A stretch of 64,000 nt of DNA, from positions 12,306 to 76,305 of the forward strand of contig JAPPMF010000005.1 in NCBI GenBank assembly GCA_028819195.1. The letters are read 5' to 3'. The DNA is from Bin55 sp028819195. GTDB taxonomy: Bacteria; Pseudomonadota; Gammaproteobacteria; Pseudomonadales; Azotimanducaceae. Both the position numbers and the translations under genes were made by a program. Shown here piece by piece: positions 26,502 to 35,890 of this stretch (position 1 is the first letter of the stretch; each line of letters opens with the position of its first letter). The notes beneath the pieces were generated by a model that searched no databases, was not told where the DNA came from, and worked only from the letters and a program-made list of their open reading frames with translations.

Positions 26502-29210
26502 CTAACCCTTTGCTATCAGGTTTTCGGAGGTTTTTGATTTTGCCACAAAGTCTGGATCGTGGTCAATTTGATCGAAGCCTACAGTAGAACCCATTTCACG
26601 GAACAAATTAGCCGGAACCCCTATCAAACCCGTAGGTAAACGAGTATCAATTTTTACTTCAAAACTTCCCGTTAACCCGGCAACCTTTGCGCCCAAACCG
26701 ACTGCTAAACTGAGTTTTTCGACATCGGCTTGATTAAACAACACAAACGGGACAGGTGATCTTGCTTGTATCGGCCAAGAGTAATTTGACAGTTCCTCTG
26801 AACCAAACACTTGATGAATTGGAAACACTTTTAAAGTACTTTCACCTCGGCCATTGCCTGATGGCTTTTTACTTTCTCGTGGTAGTTTCATCTCATTTGG
26901 TTTGACGAGCCGCAAACCAGGATCACCACTGACTAATTTGCCACCAACTTCTTGTTGAAATTTAAACACTGACTGGTTGGAATTCCAACCTGGCGACCAA
27001 GTGTAGGGAATCGTCGCACCATTTTGGGTTCCCGGATTCAAACCTTCCATTGAATAAGAGAGTGGTGTATCGGGATCAACCTTGGTTTTTGGTTCGTGAA
27101 TATTCACATCCGCATGCATTGCGGTCCGGCCACTGTATCGATGGGTTTGACGAGGTACTCGTAAGGCGCCTCTGATTCGGTAATCGGCCGAAGGAGCCAC
27201 TTCTAGCAATTCCGCATAAGTGCTTTCAGCACATCGATCAAGTAATTCTTCATAGGTATTCCAACCAAGTGGTTTCGCCAGTTTCGTAGCAATCTCATTA
27301 AGCCATTTCCACGCTGACTGAATCTCAGACTTTGCCTCGAATACCTGGAAAAACCGTTGCGCGCGGGATTCATAATTCACCATGGTCCCCGATTGTTCAA
27401 CAATGGTCGCTGCAGGAAAGACAACTGTAGCATGTTCGACGGTTGAATGTTCTAGATGATCAAGAACGACAAGTTTCGAATTCTCTAATGCCTTATCTAA
27501 CGTAGCTTTGGATTCGCGTTGATACAAATCATTTTCCATCACAATAGCAGACGATCCAGCGGTAATCCTTGTCAAGGCAGAACTCAGGCTCACGTCCCCA
27601 CCGAGTAACGCGACTCCAATGCTGTTAACTTCTGGTGGGACCACAAGTAACGAAGTCTTTACACCTGTATCGTTCAATTTCGCACACAGATGAGTTGCAG
27701 CATGAATCAAGTCTACACTTGCTAACCCGCTACCGGTTATCACTAATGGTCGTTTTGCACTACGGAGTGCTTGCGCAACTTGGTGTGCAAATTGCTGTTC
27801 GTCCGCAGTTTCATCAGTTAGATGATCGGACGCGGTATAAACAACATCAAGAATATCATCGACACTTCCGCTGAACGTGTCCTTGGCAATATCGTCTAAC
27901 CGGGTCGCCGCTGGTGTCGCAATAAATAGGGGATTTCGTTCGTGTTGTGCATGATCCCGAACACCCGCATCTTGCCACGTGGGGATTGCCGCATTCTTCG
28001 CTAATTCCAGTGAAACTAGTCGAGTAGCTTGACGGACCGACAATGCAGTTCTCGCGGCTGTGTTCGAAATATCCTCACCAACAATAAAAATTGCATCGGC
28101 TTGCTCAACTTCTTGCAGCGTTGGCGTGTGAATCTCGTCACTCTGGAGAACTTTGATAATCGCATTCAAAATCTCGAGTTCCTGATCATTCACGCCAATA
28201 CAAAAGTTCTCTTTTCCAACCAGTTCTCGGAGCGCAAAGTTATTCTCAAAACTTGCACGTGGCGAGCCGATCCCAATAGTGTGATCGTCGACAAGCGAAG
28301 CCGCTTGTTCTATGGCTCGATCGGGATCGCCGAATTCAAAGGTATCGTCAAATTCTCTAATACCAGCGTGTTTTATGCGCTTGGAGTGATTCACGAAGTG
28401 AGTCCCAAAACGCCCGCGATCGCACAGGAAATAACCATTGATTTCCGTGTGATAACGATTAGTAATTCGCCTAAATTCACCGTACCGTTCTGCCGGGAAT
28501 ACATTGCAACCGACACTGCAATGTGTACACACCGAAGGCGCAGTCTGCAGATCCCACTTACGAGTGTATGACTGTGCAAAAGGTTTATCGGTAAAAACAC
28601 CAGTCGGACAAACTTCCACTAAATTTCCAGCAAACTCACTCTCAAGTGTCCCATCTTCAAAACGTCCGAAGAACATGCGATCACGGGAACCAAGTGCCGC
28701 TAGATCCGTTCCTCCAGCGTAGTCGTCGTAAAAACGCACACAACGATAGCAAGTAATGCAGCGATTCATTTCATGTCCGATAAATGGACCAAGATCTTGG
28801 TTTTGCCAAGTACGTTTCGGACCTTGGTATCGACGGAAAGAATGCCCGGTCATGACGGTCATATCTTGTAGGTGGCATTCACCACCTTCTTCACAGACCG
28901 GACAATCGTGTGGGTGGTTTTCCATTAACCATTCAATGACAGTCGTCCGAAAGTTTTCGGCTAACGGCGCTTTGAGTGAAATTCGCATTCCATCAGTGAC
29001 GGAAGTCATGCACGCCATCATGAGACGGCCTTTCGTATCTTCCTCATTCGCATAACTAATCACCGCGCATTGTCGGCATGCACCGATAGATCCGAGCGAG
29101 GGATGCCAGCAGAAATACGGCAAATCAAGATGTTGAGAAAGTACGGAGTGAAGTAGATTTTCACCCTCGTTTACTTCATGGGCTACGCCATCGATAAATA
29201 ATTTAGCCAT
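26502..29210 (-). CDS. nuoG: NADH-quinone oxidoreductase subunit G
   Basis: This large peripheral subunit holds several iron-sulfur clusters of the electron chain. It has 902 residues. The N-terminal 2Fe-2S site is Cys34, 45, 48 and 67; the His-Cys3 site N5 is His99, Cys103, 106 and 112; a 4Fe-4S site follows in MNRCITCYRCVRF and EVCPTG. A further cysteine set, VCTHCSVGCNV, matches the extra N7-type site of the longer bacterial NuoG proteins. The rest is the molybdopterin-oxidoreductase-like domain, which has no cofactor role in complex I. It starts 20 bases after the nuoF stop. Confidence 0.96.
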   Translation of the reverse strand: MAKLFIDGVAHEVNEGENLLHSVLSQHLDLPYFCWHPSLGSIGACRQCAVISYANEEDTKGRLMMACMTSVTDGMRISLKAPLAENFRTTVIEWLMENHPHDCPVCEEGGECHLQDMTVMTGHSFRRYQGPKRTWQNQDLGPFIGHEMNRCITCYRCVRFYDDYAGGTDLAALGSRDRMFFGRFEDGTLESEFAGNLVEVCPTGVFTDKPFAQSYTRKWDLQTAPSVCTHCSVGCNVFPAERYGEFRRITNRYHTEINGYFLCDRGRFGTHFVNHSKRIKHAGIREFDDTFEFGDPDRAIEQAASLVDDHTIGIGSPRASFENNFALRELVGKENFCIGVNDQELEILNAIIKVLQSDEIHTPTLQEVEQADAIFIVGEDISNTAARTALSVRQATRLVSLELAKNAAIPTWQDAGVRDHAQHERNPLFIATPAATRLDDIAKDTFSGSVDDILDVVYTASDHLTDETADEQQFAHQVAQALRSAKRPLVITGSGLASVDLIHAATHLCAKLNDTGVKTSLLVVPPEVNSIGVALLGGDVSLSSALTRITAGSSAIVMENDLYQRESKATLDKALENSKLVVLDHLEHSTVEHATVVFPAATIVEQSGTMVNYESRAQRFFQVFEAKSEIQSAWKWLNEIATKLAKPLGWNTYEELLDRCAESTYAELLEVAPSADYRIRGALRVPRQTHRYSGRTAMHADVNIHEPKTKVDPDTPLSYSMEGLNPGTQNGATIPYTWSPGWNSNQSVFKFQQEVGGKLVSGDPGLRLVKPNEMKLPRESKKPSGNGRGESTLKVFPIHQVFGSEELSNYSWPIQARSPVPFVLFNQADVEKLSLAVGLGAKVAGLTGSFEVKIDTRLPTGLIGVPANLFREMGSTVGFDQIDHDPDFVAKSKTSENLIAKG

Positions 29211-29230
29211 GTCAGTTCAGTCTCAATGGT

Positions 29231-30529
29231 TCACTTGTTTTTGTTGTACGGACACGTCTTGTTTTTGATGTGATATTCAAAATCTTCACAGAAATACTTC
29301 AAAGCCGATTGCAACGGTTCGATCGCCCCTGTTGCATGTAAACAAAAGGTATTTCCAGGCGCGCCAATATATAGAGCATTTTGATCCAACAGTTCTAAAT
29401 CCCCTTCTTCTCCTTCACCGTTTTCAATCTTTGCCAACAGTTGTTCGACCCAGGGCAAACCTTCTCTGCATGGAGTACAAAAACCACACGATTCTTGAGC
29501 AAAGAAGTGCTGTAAATTCCGCGAAAGATCAACGGGACAAATGGAATCATCCATCAGAATCATGGTCCCGGTCCCCATCCGGCTACCAGCATTCTGTATG
29601 GCTGCATAATCCATAGGAAGATCGAAATGTTCTTCGACCAAGAAATCAGTCGAAGCACCACCTGGAAGAATCCCGCGGAGTTTAAAACCATTCTGCATGC
29701 CACCTGCATGTTCATCAACGATTTCCCTTATAGGCGTTCCCATGGGCAACTCCCAAAGACCGGGTTTGTTTACACGACCGGAAACTCCGTACAGCTTGGT
29801 CCCTGCATCTTCAGTAAGGCCTAAATCTTTATACCATTGAGCACCATTCCGCAAAATCCCCGGTACATTGCAGAACGTTTCGACGTTATTCACGATGGTT
29901 GGTCTCCCCCACGCCCCACTCGCTGGTGGGAATGGTGGTTTTGAGCGCGGCTGCGCGCGTTTCCCTTCGAGAGCATTCAATAACGCTGTTTCTTCTCCGC
30001 AAATATATCGACCACCAGATGAGTGAATACGCAAATCAAGATTTACATCCGTACCGAAAATCCCTTTACCGAGGTAATTCTTGGCCTTGGCTTCCTTAAT
30101 TGCTTCATCTAACGCGCGATAAGCATCAAAGTACTCGCCTCGTAAAAATACGTAGGCTTTCTCAGCTTGAATCGCAAACGAACCAAGGATCATTCCCTCG
30201 ATGAGCAAATGGGGATTGAATTCAATCAGATAACGGTCTTTAAAAGTACCTGGCTCCATCTCGTCGCCATTGCATACCATGTACTTGTAGCCTGGTGTTG
30301 CGGGTTCACCTTGTGCAAAACTCCACTTCAACCCAGTTGGGAAGCCGGCACCACCTCTGCCCCGCAAGCCTGCTTCTTTGACTAATTCGATGACTTCTGT
30401 TGGAGTCTTCTGAGATAAAGCGTTGAGCGCTGCGGTGTAACCCCCATGTCGTTCGTATTCAGATATCGAAAGCGGTCCGGCCTGTTCATCAACTAGTCCA
30501 ACCATTGGTTGTTTATCTTGTATGGACAT
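29231..30529 (-). CDS. nuoF: NADH-quinone oxidoreductase subunit F (NADH/FMN site)
   Basis: This subunit binds NADH and FMN and carries cluster N3. Of the 432 residues, 57-69 form the glycine-rich loop GRGGAGFPTGLKW. The ENGDE-like flavin segment appears as VCNGDEMEPGTFKDR. Cluster N3 ligands are Cys348, 351 and 354 (ESCGFCTPCREG) with Cys396. The ATG overlaps the nuoE stop by one base. Confidence 0.97.
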   Translation of the reverse strand: MSIQDKQPMVGLVDEQAGPLSISEYERHGGYTAALNALSQKTPTEVIELVKEAGLRGRGGAGFPTGLKWSFAQGEPATPGYKYMVCNGDEMEPGTFKDRYLIEFNPHLLIEGMILGSFAIQAEKAYVFLRGEYFDAYRALDEAIKEAKAKNYLGKGIFGTDVNLDLRIHSSGGRYICGEETALLNALEGKRAQPRSKPPFPPASGAWGRPTIVNNVETFCNVPGILRNGAQWYKDLGLTEDAGTKLYGVSGRVNKPGLWELPMGTPIREIVDEHAGGMQNGFKLRGILPGGASTDFLVEEHFDLPMDYAAIQNAGSRMGTGTMILMDDSICPVDLSRNLQHFFAQESCGFCTPCREGLPWVEQLLAKIENGEGEEGDLELLDQNALYIGAPGNTFCLHATGAIEPLQSALKYFCEDFEYHIKNKTCPYNKNK

Positions 30530-31017
30530 TACGAGAACCTAGCGAATATTTCGTCTAATTGGTCTAGTTCAACCGGTCCGATCAACTCTTCATTAATTTG
30601 CATGGTTGGTGCTCGGTCACATGCTCCTAAACAAACGATGGGTAACAACGTAAAACGATCATCTTCAGTGGTCTCACCCATCTGAATACCGAGCTTTTCC
30701 TGCACTTTCTCAATCAACGATTCAGCTTTCATGATGTAGCACGAAACACTATCACAAATCATTATCACATTACGTCCAACTGGACGGCGAAAAATCAAGT
30801 TATAGAACGTCGCTATACCATCTAGTTTTGCGGCAGACATATCGAGCAGCCGCGCGATGGCTTGTAGACTCTCATCGGAGATCCAACCTCGATGTCGTTG
30901 CACAATCATGAGAGCATCAATCGCCGCTGATTCTCGATCCGGTAAGTGTGAAATTTCCGATTCGATCTCAGCGATTTCTGCGTCGCTCAAATTTGTAACT
31001 AAAAGCTCTTGTATCAT
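30529..31017 (-). CDS. nuoE: NADH-quinone oxidoreductase subunit E (2Fe-2S)
   Basis: This thioredoxin-fold subunit carries cluster N1a. The 162 residues show the four ligands Cys88, Cys93, Cys129 and Cys133 (CDSVSC and CLGAC), and an N-terminal helical bundle with QRHRGWISDESL. The gene overlaps the nuoCD stop by four bases (ATGA) and the nuoF start by one. Confidence 0.97.
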   Translation of the reverse strand: MIQELLVTNLSDAEIAEIESEISHLPDRESAAIDALMIVQRHRGWISDESLQAIARLLDMSAAKLDGIATFYNLIFRRPVGRNVIMICDSVSCYIMKAESLIEKVQEKLGIQMGETTEDDRFTLLPIVCLGACDRAPTMQINEELIGPVELDQLDEIFARFS

Positions 31018-32789
31018 CGATCGACGTCTGCCATCACAAAGTCAATACTCGCGATAATGGCAATTAAATCAGCAACCATAAACCCATTACTAATGAACGG
31101 TATCTGTTGCAACGCCGGAAATGAGGGGGTACGAACTCTTGAACGATACGCCATTGTGCCACCGTCGGAAATAGAATAAAAGCTCATCCAACCCTTAGTT
31201 GCTTCGACCAAAGTTGCTGACTCACACGGTGGTACCACGGGACCCCAACTCACATTCAAAAAGTGATGAATCAACGTTTCGATATGTTCCATCGTACGTT
31301 CTTTGCTCGGTGGTGTTGTCGCTCGATGTTCGGCCTTATACGGACCAGAAGGCATGTTTTCCGCACATTGACGAATGATTCGTAAACTCTGTCGAATTTC
31401 TTCGACACGAACAAGACATCGATCAAAACAATCGCCGTTGTCCGCAGTCGGAATATCGAACTCAAACTGCTCATAAGAACTATAGGGTCGTTGTTTGCGT
31501 AAATCCCAGGTATGGCCAGTCGCACGAAGGGAAGGACCAGTGATCCCCCAATCGAGACCTTCGGCGGTGTTATAAGCGCCTATTCCTTTGGTACGCCGCT
31601 GTAAGATTTTGTTTTCCATGACCATTTTGTCGTAATGATCCATACGCGCGGGCATGTAATCGCAATAGTCAGTTACCATCTCGTACCAGCCATCCGGTAA
31701 ATCTTGACATACCCCGCCAATTCTGAACCAACTAGGATGCATTCGACCACCTGTGATTGCCTCAATAATCGAAAATAGTCGTTCACGATCGGCAAACATA
31801 TAGAAAACCGGCGACATCTGCCCAACATCCTGTGCGAAAGTTCCATAAAACAGTAAGTGGCTAGCGATTCGAAACATTTCCGACAACATGACTCGGATAA
31901 CTTGTGCGCGAGGTGGAACGTCTATACCGGTCATTTTTTCTAAGTTGAGGACGTAGGGGAAGTTGTTCATTACACCCCCGAGATAGTCAATGCGATCGGT
32001 ATAAGGAATGTACGTATGCCAGGACTGCCGCTCCGCCATCTTTTCTTGACCACGATGGTGGTACCCAATATCGGGGACCGCTTGAACGATGACTTCCCCG
32101 TCAAGCTGTAAGGCCACTCGAAAAACCCCGTGTACGCTTGGATGGTTTGGACCGAGATTCAAAAACATGAAGTCAGTGTGTTTCGCTGACCGTTTCATTC
32201 CCCACTCTTCCGGAACAAACTTCAAGGCTTCTTGTTGTGCGTCTTGAAACTTATCCGACATCGAGAAGGGATCCATCTCGGTGGCGCGGGCTGGATGTTC
32301 TTTCCGTAGCGGGTATCCTTCCCACAACGGTGGAGTCAAAATTCGCTGGAGGTTTGGGTGTCCATCAAATTGAATCCCAAACATATCGTAGGCTTCGCGT
32401 TCATACCAGTTCGCGACGGGGTAGATGTGTTCGACAGTCGGTACATGCAAGCGTTGATCACTTAACGCAACTTTTAATCGCAGATCACGATCACCAGAGA
32501 CTGAGATTAAGTGGTAAAAAACGGTGAACTCTGAATCAGGTTGATCAGCACGATGCTCACGAAACCGTTCATCAATAGCAGACAAGTCGAATAATAGTTC
32601 ATACGGATTTTCGATATCGTTCTTGAGAAATCGAAGAACGTCGCACAAGTGCTCGGGTTCGACCCAAAGGTTTGGGATTCCGTCGACTGTTTCTTGATAA
32701 ACGTATTCCTGGTCAAAGCGATTTCGCAGGGCTGTACTCACATCAGATGCATGCCCACCATCAACGCTAGCTGTGGCTGTATTAGTCAA
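31014..32789 (-). CDS. nuoCD: NADH-quinone oxidoreductase fused subunit C/D
   Basis: This is one chain of 591 residues joining NuoC and NuoD, as in enterics and many other Gammaproteobacteria. Residues up to about 175 are the 30-kDa NuoC domain, with PVANWYEREAYDMFGIQFDGHP and LTPPLWEGYPLRKEHP. A short linker follows to about 205, then the 49-kDa NuoD domain with NLGPNHPSVHG, YHHRGQEKMAE, DRIDYLGG and, near the C-terminus, the IASIDFVMADVDR end that reaches the quinone site. It overlaps nuoB by 8 bases. Confidence 0.97.
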   Translation of the reverse strand: MTNTATASVDGGHASDVSTALRNRFDQEYVYQETVDGIPNLWVEPEHLCDVLRFLKNDIENPYELLFDLSAIDERFREHRADQPDSEFTVFYHLISVSGDRDLRLKVALSDQRLHVPTVEHIYPVANWYEREAYDMFGIQFDGHPNLQRILTPPLWEGYPLRKEHPARATEMDPFSMSDKFQDAQQEALKFVPEEWGMKRSAKHTDFMFLNLGPNHPSVHGVFRVALQLDGEVIVQAVPDIGYHHRGQEKMAERQSWHTYIPYTDRIDYLGGVMNNFPYVLNLEKMTGIDVPPRAQVIRVMLSEMFRIASHLLFYGTFAQDVGQMSPVFYMFADRERLFSIIEAITGGRMHPSWFRIGGVCQDLPDGWYEMVTDYCDYMPARMDHYDKMVMENKILQRRTKGIGAYNTAEGLDWGITGPSLRATGHTWDLRKQRPYSSYEQFEFDIPTADNGDCFDRCLVRVEEIRQSLRIIRQCAENMPSGPYKAEHRATTPPSKERTMEHIETLIHHFLNVSWGPVVPPCESATLVEATKGWMSFYSISDGGTMAYRSRVRTPSFPALQQIPFISNGFMVADLIAIIASIDFVMADVDR

Positions 32790-33471
32790 TGGCGCGTTTC
32801 TTACCTAATATGTCCTTGGATAGTGGCGCGGTGCCGACAGTTGTTGGTTCAGCAAGCGTGGTCACTTGCATTCTGTCCTCGTTATGTCGATCGCGTTGAC
32901 TAGGTGAGTACTTGGTTACTTCCCCGGACTCGGTGAGCATCCACGAAAGTGGCCGAGGTGTGTTCTTAACAGCTTCTTGTAGCAGATTTAAACCCTGCAT
33001 GAACGCCTCTGGACGTGGTGGACAACCGGGTACATATACGTCAACGGGTAAAAACTTATCCACACCTTGAACAACGCTATAGATGTCGAACATTCCTCCA
33101 GAATTCGCACAGGAGCCCATTGATACAACCCAGCGAGGTTCAAGTAATTGTTCATAGAGGTGCTGTAGTACAGGTGCCATTTTTCGAAAAACAGTACCAG
33201 ATACCACAATCAGGTCAGCTTGCCGCGGCGTCGCGCGAATCACTTCGGCGCCAAATCGTGAGATATCGTGCCGAGACGTGAAACTTGTTGCCATTTCGAC
33301 GTAACAACAGGATAAACCGAAGTTGAAAGGCCAAATGGAATTCGACCGTCCCCATGCGACTAAATCTTCTAATCGAGCCGTGAGAAAACTTTTTCCAGCT
33401 TCTTCGCGATAAACATCGTCAGCTGCCTCCATAGAAGAGTCGACTTCGGCATTTACCAAGCGCCAACGCAT
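32782..33471 (-). CDS. nuoB: NADH-quinone oxidoreductase subunit B (cluster N2)
   Basis: This subunit carries the terminal 4Fe-4S cluster N2, next to the quinone site. The 229 residues show all four ligands: adjacent Cys55 and Cys56 (GLSCCYVEM), Cys121 (SMGSCANSGG) and Cys150 (YVPGCPPRPE). A C-terminal extension of about 40 residues beyond the core is poorly conserved. Its ATG directly follows the nuoA stop, and its end overlaps nuoCD by 8 bases. Confidence 0.97.
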   Translation of the reverse strand: MRWRLVNAEVDSSMEAADDVYREEAGKSFLTARLEDLVAWGRSNSIWPFNFGLSCCYVEMATSFTSRHDISRFGAEVIRATPRQADLIVVSGTVFRKMAPVLQHLYEQLLEPRWVVSMGSCANSGGMFDIYSVVQGVDKFLPVDVYVPGCPPRPEAFMQGLNLLQEAVKNTPRPLSWMLTESGEVTKYSPSQRDRHNEDRMQVTTLAEPTTVGTAPLSKDILGKKRAID

Positions 33472-33885
33472 TCAGAAAGACTCCTGTTTTGCATAAGCTC
33501 GTGGATCCGTGTGCCGCGACTTCACGCCCCAATCTAGTGCGCCCGTTCGCCATTCATATAAGAGCGCGACCAGCAGAATGAAAATGAATACAGCCGTGGC
33601 GATATAACCAAGCCAACCAACTTCATTGAATGCGACCGCCCAAGCGACGATAAATATGGTTTCCAAATCGAAAATCACAAAAAAGATCGCGATCAGGAAA
33701 AATTCCACTGATAAACGCATATTCTCGGCTTCTCCGACCGGTACAATGCCGGATTCGTAGGGAATGTCTTGCGCGCGACCGTGTCTAGATTTCGAGCCAA
33801 CAAACCAAGAAAATACTAACGTAATACCGAGGATGACAAAAACCGCGGACGCATAAAGAACAAACGGCAAGATGTCAAGATTCAC
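33472..33885 (-). CDS. nuoA: NADH-quinone oxidoreductase subunit A
   Basis: This is the first gene of the complex I operon. The 137 residues have three helices (near residues 6-28, 63-82 and 89-110). The loop YESGIVPVGEAENMRLSVEFF matches the conserved NuoA loop at the quinone entrance; the usual Cys of the loop (YECG in many species) is Ser here. The acidic second helix FVIFDLETIFIVAWA is typical. The start is GTG. The operon promoter should lie in 33886-34103, shared with a divergent membrane-protein gene. Confidence 0.95.
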   Translation of the reverse strand: MNLDILPFVLYASAVFVILGITLVFSWFVGSKSRHGRAQDIPYESGIVPVGEAENMRLSVEFFLIAIFFVIFDLETIFIVAWAVAFNEVGWLGYIATAVFIFILLVALLYEWRTGALDWGVKSRHTDPRAYAKQESF

Positions 33886-34103
33886 TGCTGTGTTAACGGT
33901 GTCTATGATTCTGCCAAACGCGCGTTGTTGAGGATTGTAGACGTTTCATCGGAGAGTTTGTCTCGGTATATTTTAACTAGTGGAACTTGTCTGTAGATTA
34001 ACGCATTACAGTGAAATCGAAGGATAATTTTTTTGTTCCGCAATACAAAAACGTGTACTTCTTACAATTTGATACTCAGATCATAAACAAGACTTGTTAA
34101 TCA

Positions 34104-34556
34104 ATGGATTCTGACTCCTTCGAAGAAACAATGAAAAATCTCATGAAATCCCGACCGCGATTGGTGTCAATCGCGTCGAGTATTTTGGCAATAAACGCGC
34201 TGATTCTGTTGATTTGGTGGGTTTTCAGTCCTATCGGAATCCAAAGTAATGGCGCTCAAATGTTTTTTATGGTTGTGTGGCTTGCTGTGAGCTATGCCAT
34301 TTACTATGGACAAGGTTGGGTTCGATACGCGTTGATTTTCATGACAGTGGTGTTTGTCGCAGAAATGTTCAACGCCCGAGAACCTTTCTTTGAGTTTTTT
34401 GCAACAATGAGTTTGGATGAGAAACTCACAAAGATACTTTGTGTAGGATGTATTGTTCTGCTCTTTACGAGAGAATCTAACCAGTGGTTCAAATCAACAC
34501 GAGCCACTCGTAAGTCTATTGAGAATGCACATAAGTCGCAAAGTTCTACAACGTAA
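34104..34556 (+). CDS. hypothetical membrane protein
   Basis: The product has 150 residues with about four hydrophobic segments (near 21-41, 50-68, 74-90 and 107-122) between a charged N-terminus and a basic Ser/Thr-rich tail. No domain is recognised. It starts at ATG about 220 bases upstream of, and divergent from, nuoA. It is followed 23 bases later by another small membrane protein, so the two may form an operon. The function is unknown. Confidence 0.6.
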   Translation: MDSDSFEETMKNLMKSRPRLVSIASSILAINALILLIWWVFSPIGIQSNGAQMFFMVVWLAVSYAIYYGQGWVRYALIFMTVVFVAEMFNAREPFFEFFATMSLDEKLTKILCVGCIVLLFTRESNQWFKSTRATRKSIENAHKSQSSTT

Positions 34557-34579
34557 TCGATCGTTTAAATCGATGTATT

Positions 34580-34993
34580 TTGCTGGGTAACAGGATTATC
34601 TTTGAGATAGATAGACTGGTGAAATTAAACGATCTCAAAGCCCCGGCAATCGTTGTTCTGTGTGGCCTTATTACACCGTTTTTTTACTCACTTGGGTTTA
34701 CTCACCTGACACCACTGTTCCAGATATCCACTGAAAGTCTTACAGCAACTATTGTGTTTAGCAGTGTCCTACATCTAGTGGTTGTAGGATTACTGACTTT
34801 GCTTAGTTTCGGGCTAGTAAAAATACCGATTATTCATCGCGCAGCAATATTCTCTGCGACGGCGTTGATGACGACTCGAATTTATCAAGTTGTATTTGCC
34901 GATGGAAATGAACTTGCGCTCGTTCAAGGAAGTACGTTATTTGGTGCTTGTTTTCTGGTTTATGGTTTTTTGTTCTTACGCGCACAAAAGTGA
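34580..34993 (+). CDS. hypothetical small membrane protein
   Basis: The product has 137 residues from a TTG at 34580, or 124 residues from an in-frame GTG at 34619; neither has a convincing ribosome-binding site. It is hydrophobic, with about four helices (near residues 21-40, 55-78, 85-103 and 112-133). No motif is recognised. It follows the previous membrane protein closely, and the restriction-modification genes begin about 60 bases downstream. Confidence 0.5.
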   Translation: MLGNRIIFEIDRLVKLNDLKAPAIVVLCGLITPFFYSLGFTHLTPLFQISTESLTATIVFSSVLHLVVVGLLTLLSFGLVKIPIIHRAAIFSATALMTTRIYQVVFADGNELALVQGSTLFGACFLVYGFLFLRAQK

Positions 34994-35050
34994 ACTCAAC
35001 AAATATGATTAGTACATGAAATCTCGATTAGTCTCTGGTTTTAAGTCCTA

Positions 35051-35890
35051 ATGTCAAACGTAGATTTGATTTTCGGCGATTGTCGAGAAGAGTTGAAGTC
35101 GATTGAATCAGATTCTATTGACTTGATAATGACGTCGCCCCCTTACGCGAACAGACGTACTTCTTCTTATGGTGGAATCAAACCCGAAGAATATGTGGCC
35201 TGGTTTCTACCGATTTCGAAAGAATTGCTGCGTGTCCTAAAACCGACTGGAACATTCATCCTAAACATTAAGGAACCCGCAGTTAATGGGGAACGTCACA
35301 CTTGTGTTCTTGAATTGGTTTTAGCAATGCGGAAACAGGGTTGGTTGTGGACGGAAGAGTTCATCTGGCACAAGAAAAACTGCTATCCCGGCAAGTGGCC
35401 TAATCGATTTCGCGATGCATGGGAACACTTGTTTCAATTCAATAAGCAACGAAACTTTAAGATGAACCAGGAAGCTGTAATGGTGCCGGTAGGCGATTGG
35501 TACCAAACTCGGATGAGAACTCTCAACGAGACCGATCGGATACGCGATACATCGAAAGTTGGGAGTGGGTTTGGAAAAAAAGTGGAGAATTGGTTAGATC
35601 GGGACATGGTATACCCGACAAATGTGTTGCACGGTGCCACCGAATGCGGTAATCGTCAACATAGTGCGGTATTCCCAAACTGGTTGCCTGAGTGGTTCAT
35701 CGTTTTATTTACCGATCCAAACGATTTAGTTTTAGATCCTTTCGCTGGGTCAGGTACAACACTGTCCGTCGCTTCTAGATTAAATCGCAATGCGTTAGGT
35801 ATCGAGATATTTAAACCTTACTGTGAGAATTTACGTGAACAGTTTATTACCGTCATTGACACAGACGAAGAGTGCATCCGTAACGGATGA
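35051..35890 (+). CDS. type II DNA methyltransferase, beta class (N4-cytosine or N6-adenine)
   Basis: This is a SAM-dependent DNA amino-methyltransferase. In the 279 residues the catalytic motif TSPPY (residues 28-32) comes first and the SAM-binding motif DPFAGSGTT (residues 229-237) comes last, the order of the beta class. The S-P-P-Y form is most common in N4-cytosine enzymes, but N6-adenine cannot be excluded. The middle region (about 100-215) should be the target-recognition part. It is followed by, and overlaps, a restriction endonuclease gene, so the two form a restriction-modification pair whose methylation protects host DNA. The target sequence is not readable here. Confidence 0.9.
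   Translation: MSNVDLIFGDCREELKSIESDSIDLIMTSPPYANRRTSSYGGIKPEEYVAWFLPISKELLRVLKPTGTFILNIKEPAVNGERHTCVLELVLAMRKQGWLWTEEFIWHKKNCYPGKWPNRFRDAWEHLFQFNKQRNFKMNQEAVMVPVGDWYQTRMRTLNETDRIRDTSKVGSGFGKKVENWLDRDMVYPTNVLHGATECGNRQHSAVFPNWLPEWFIVLFTDPNDLVLDPFAGSGTTLSVASRLNRNALGIEIFKPYCENLREQFITVIDTDEECIRNG

Noticed and set aside
26502..29210. Long open frames on the strand opposite the nuo genes
   Set aside because: They lack ribosome-binding sites and known motifs, and follow the codon structure of the real genes.
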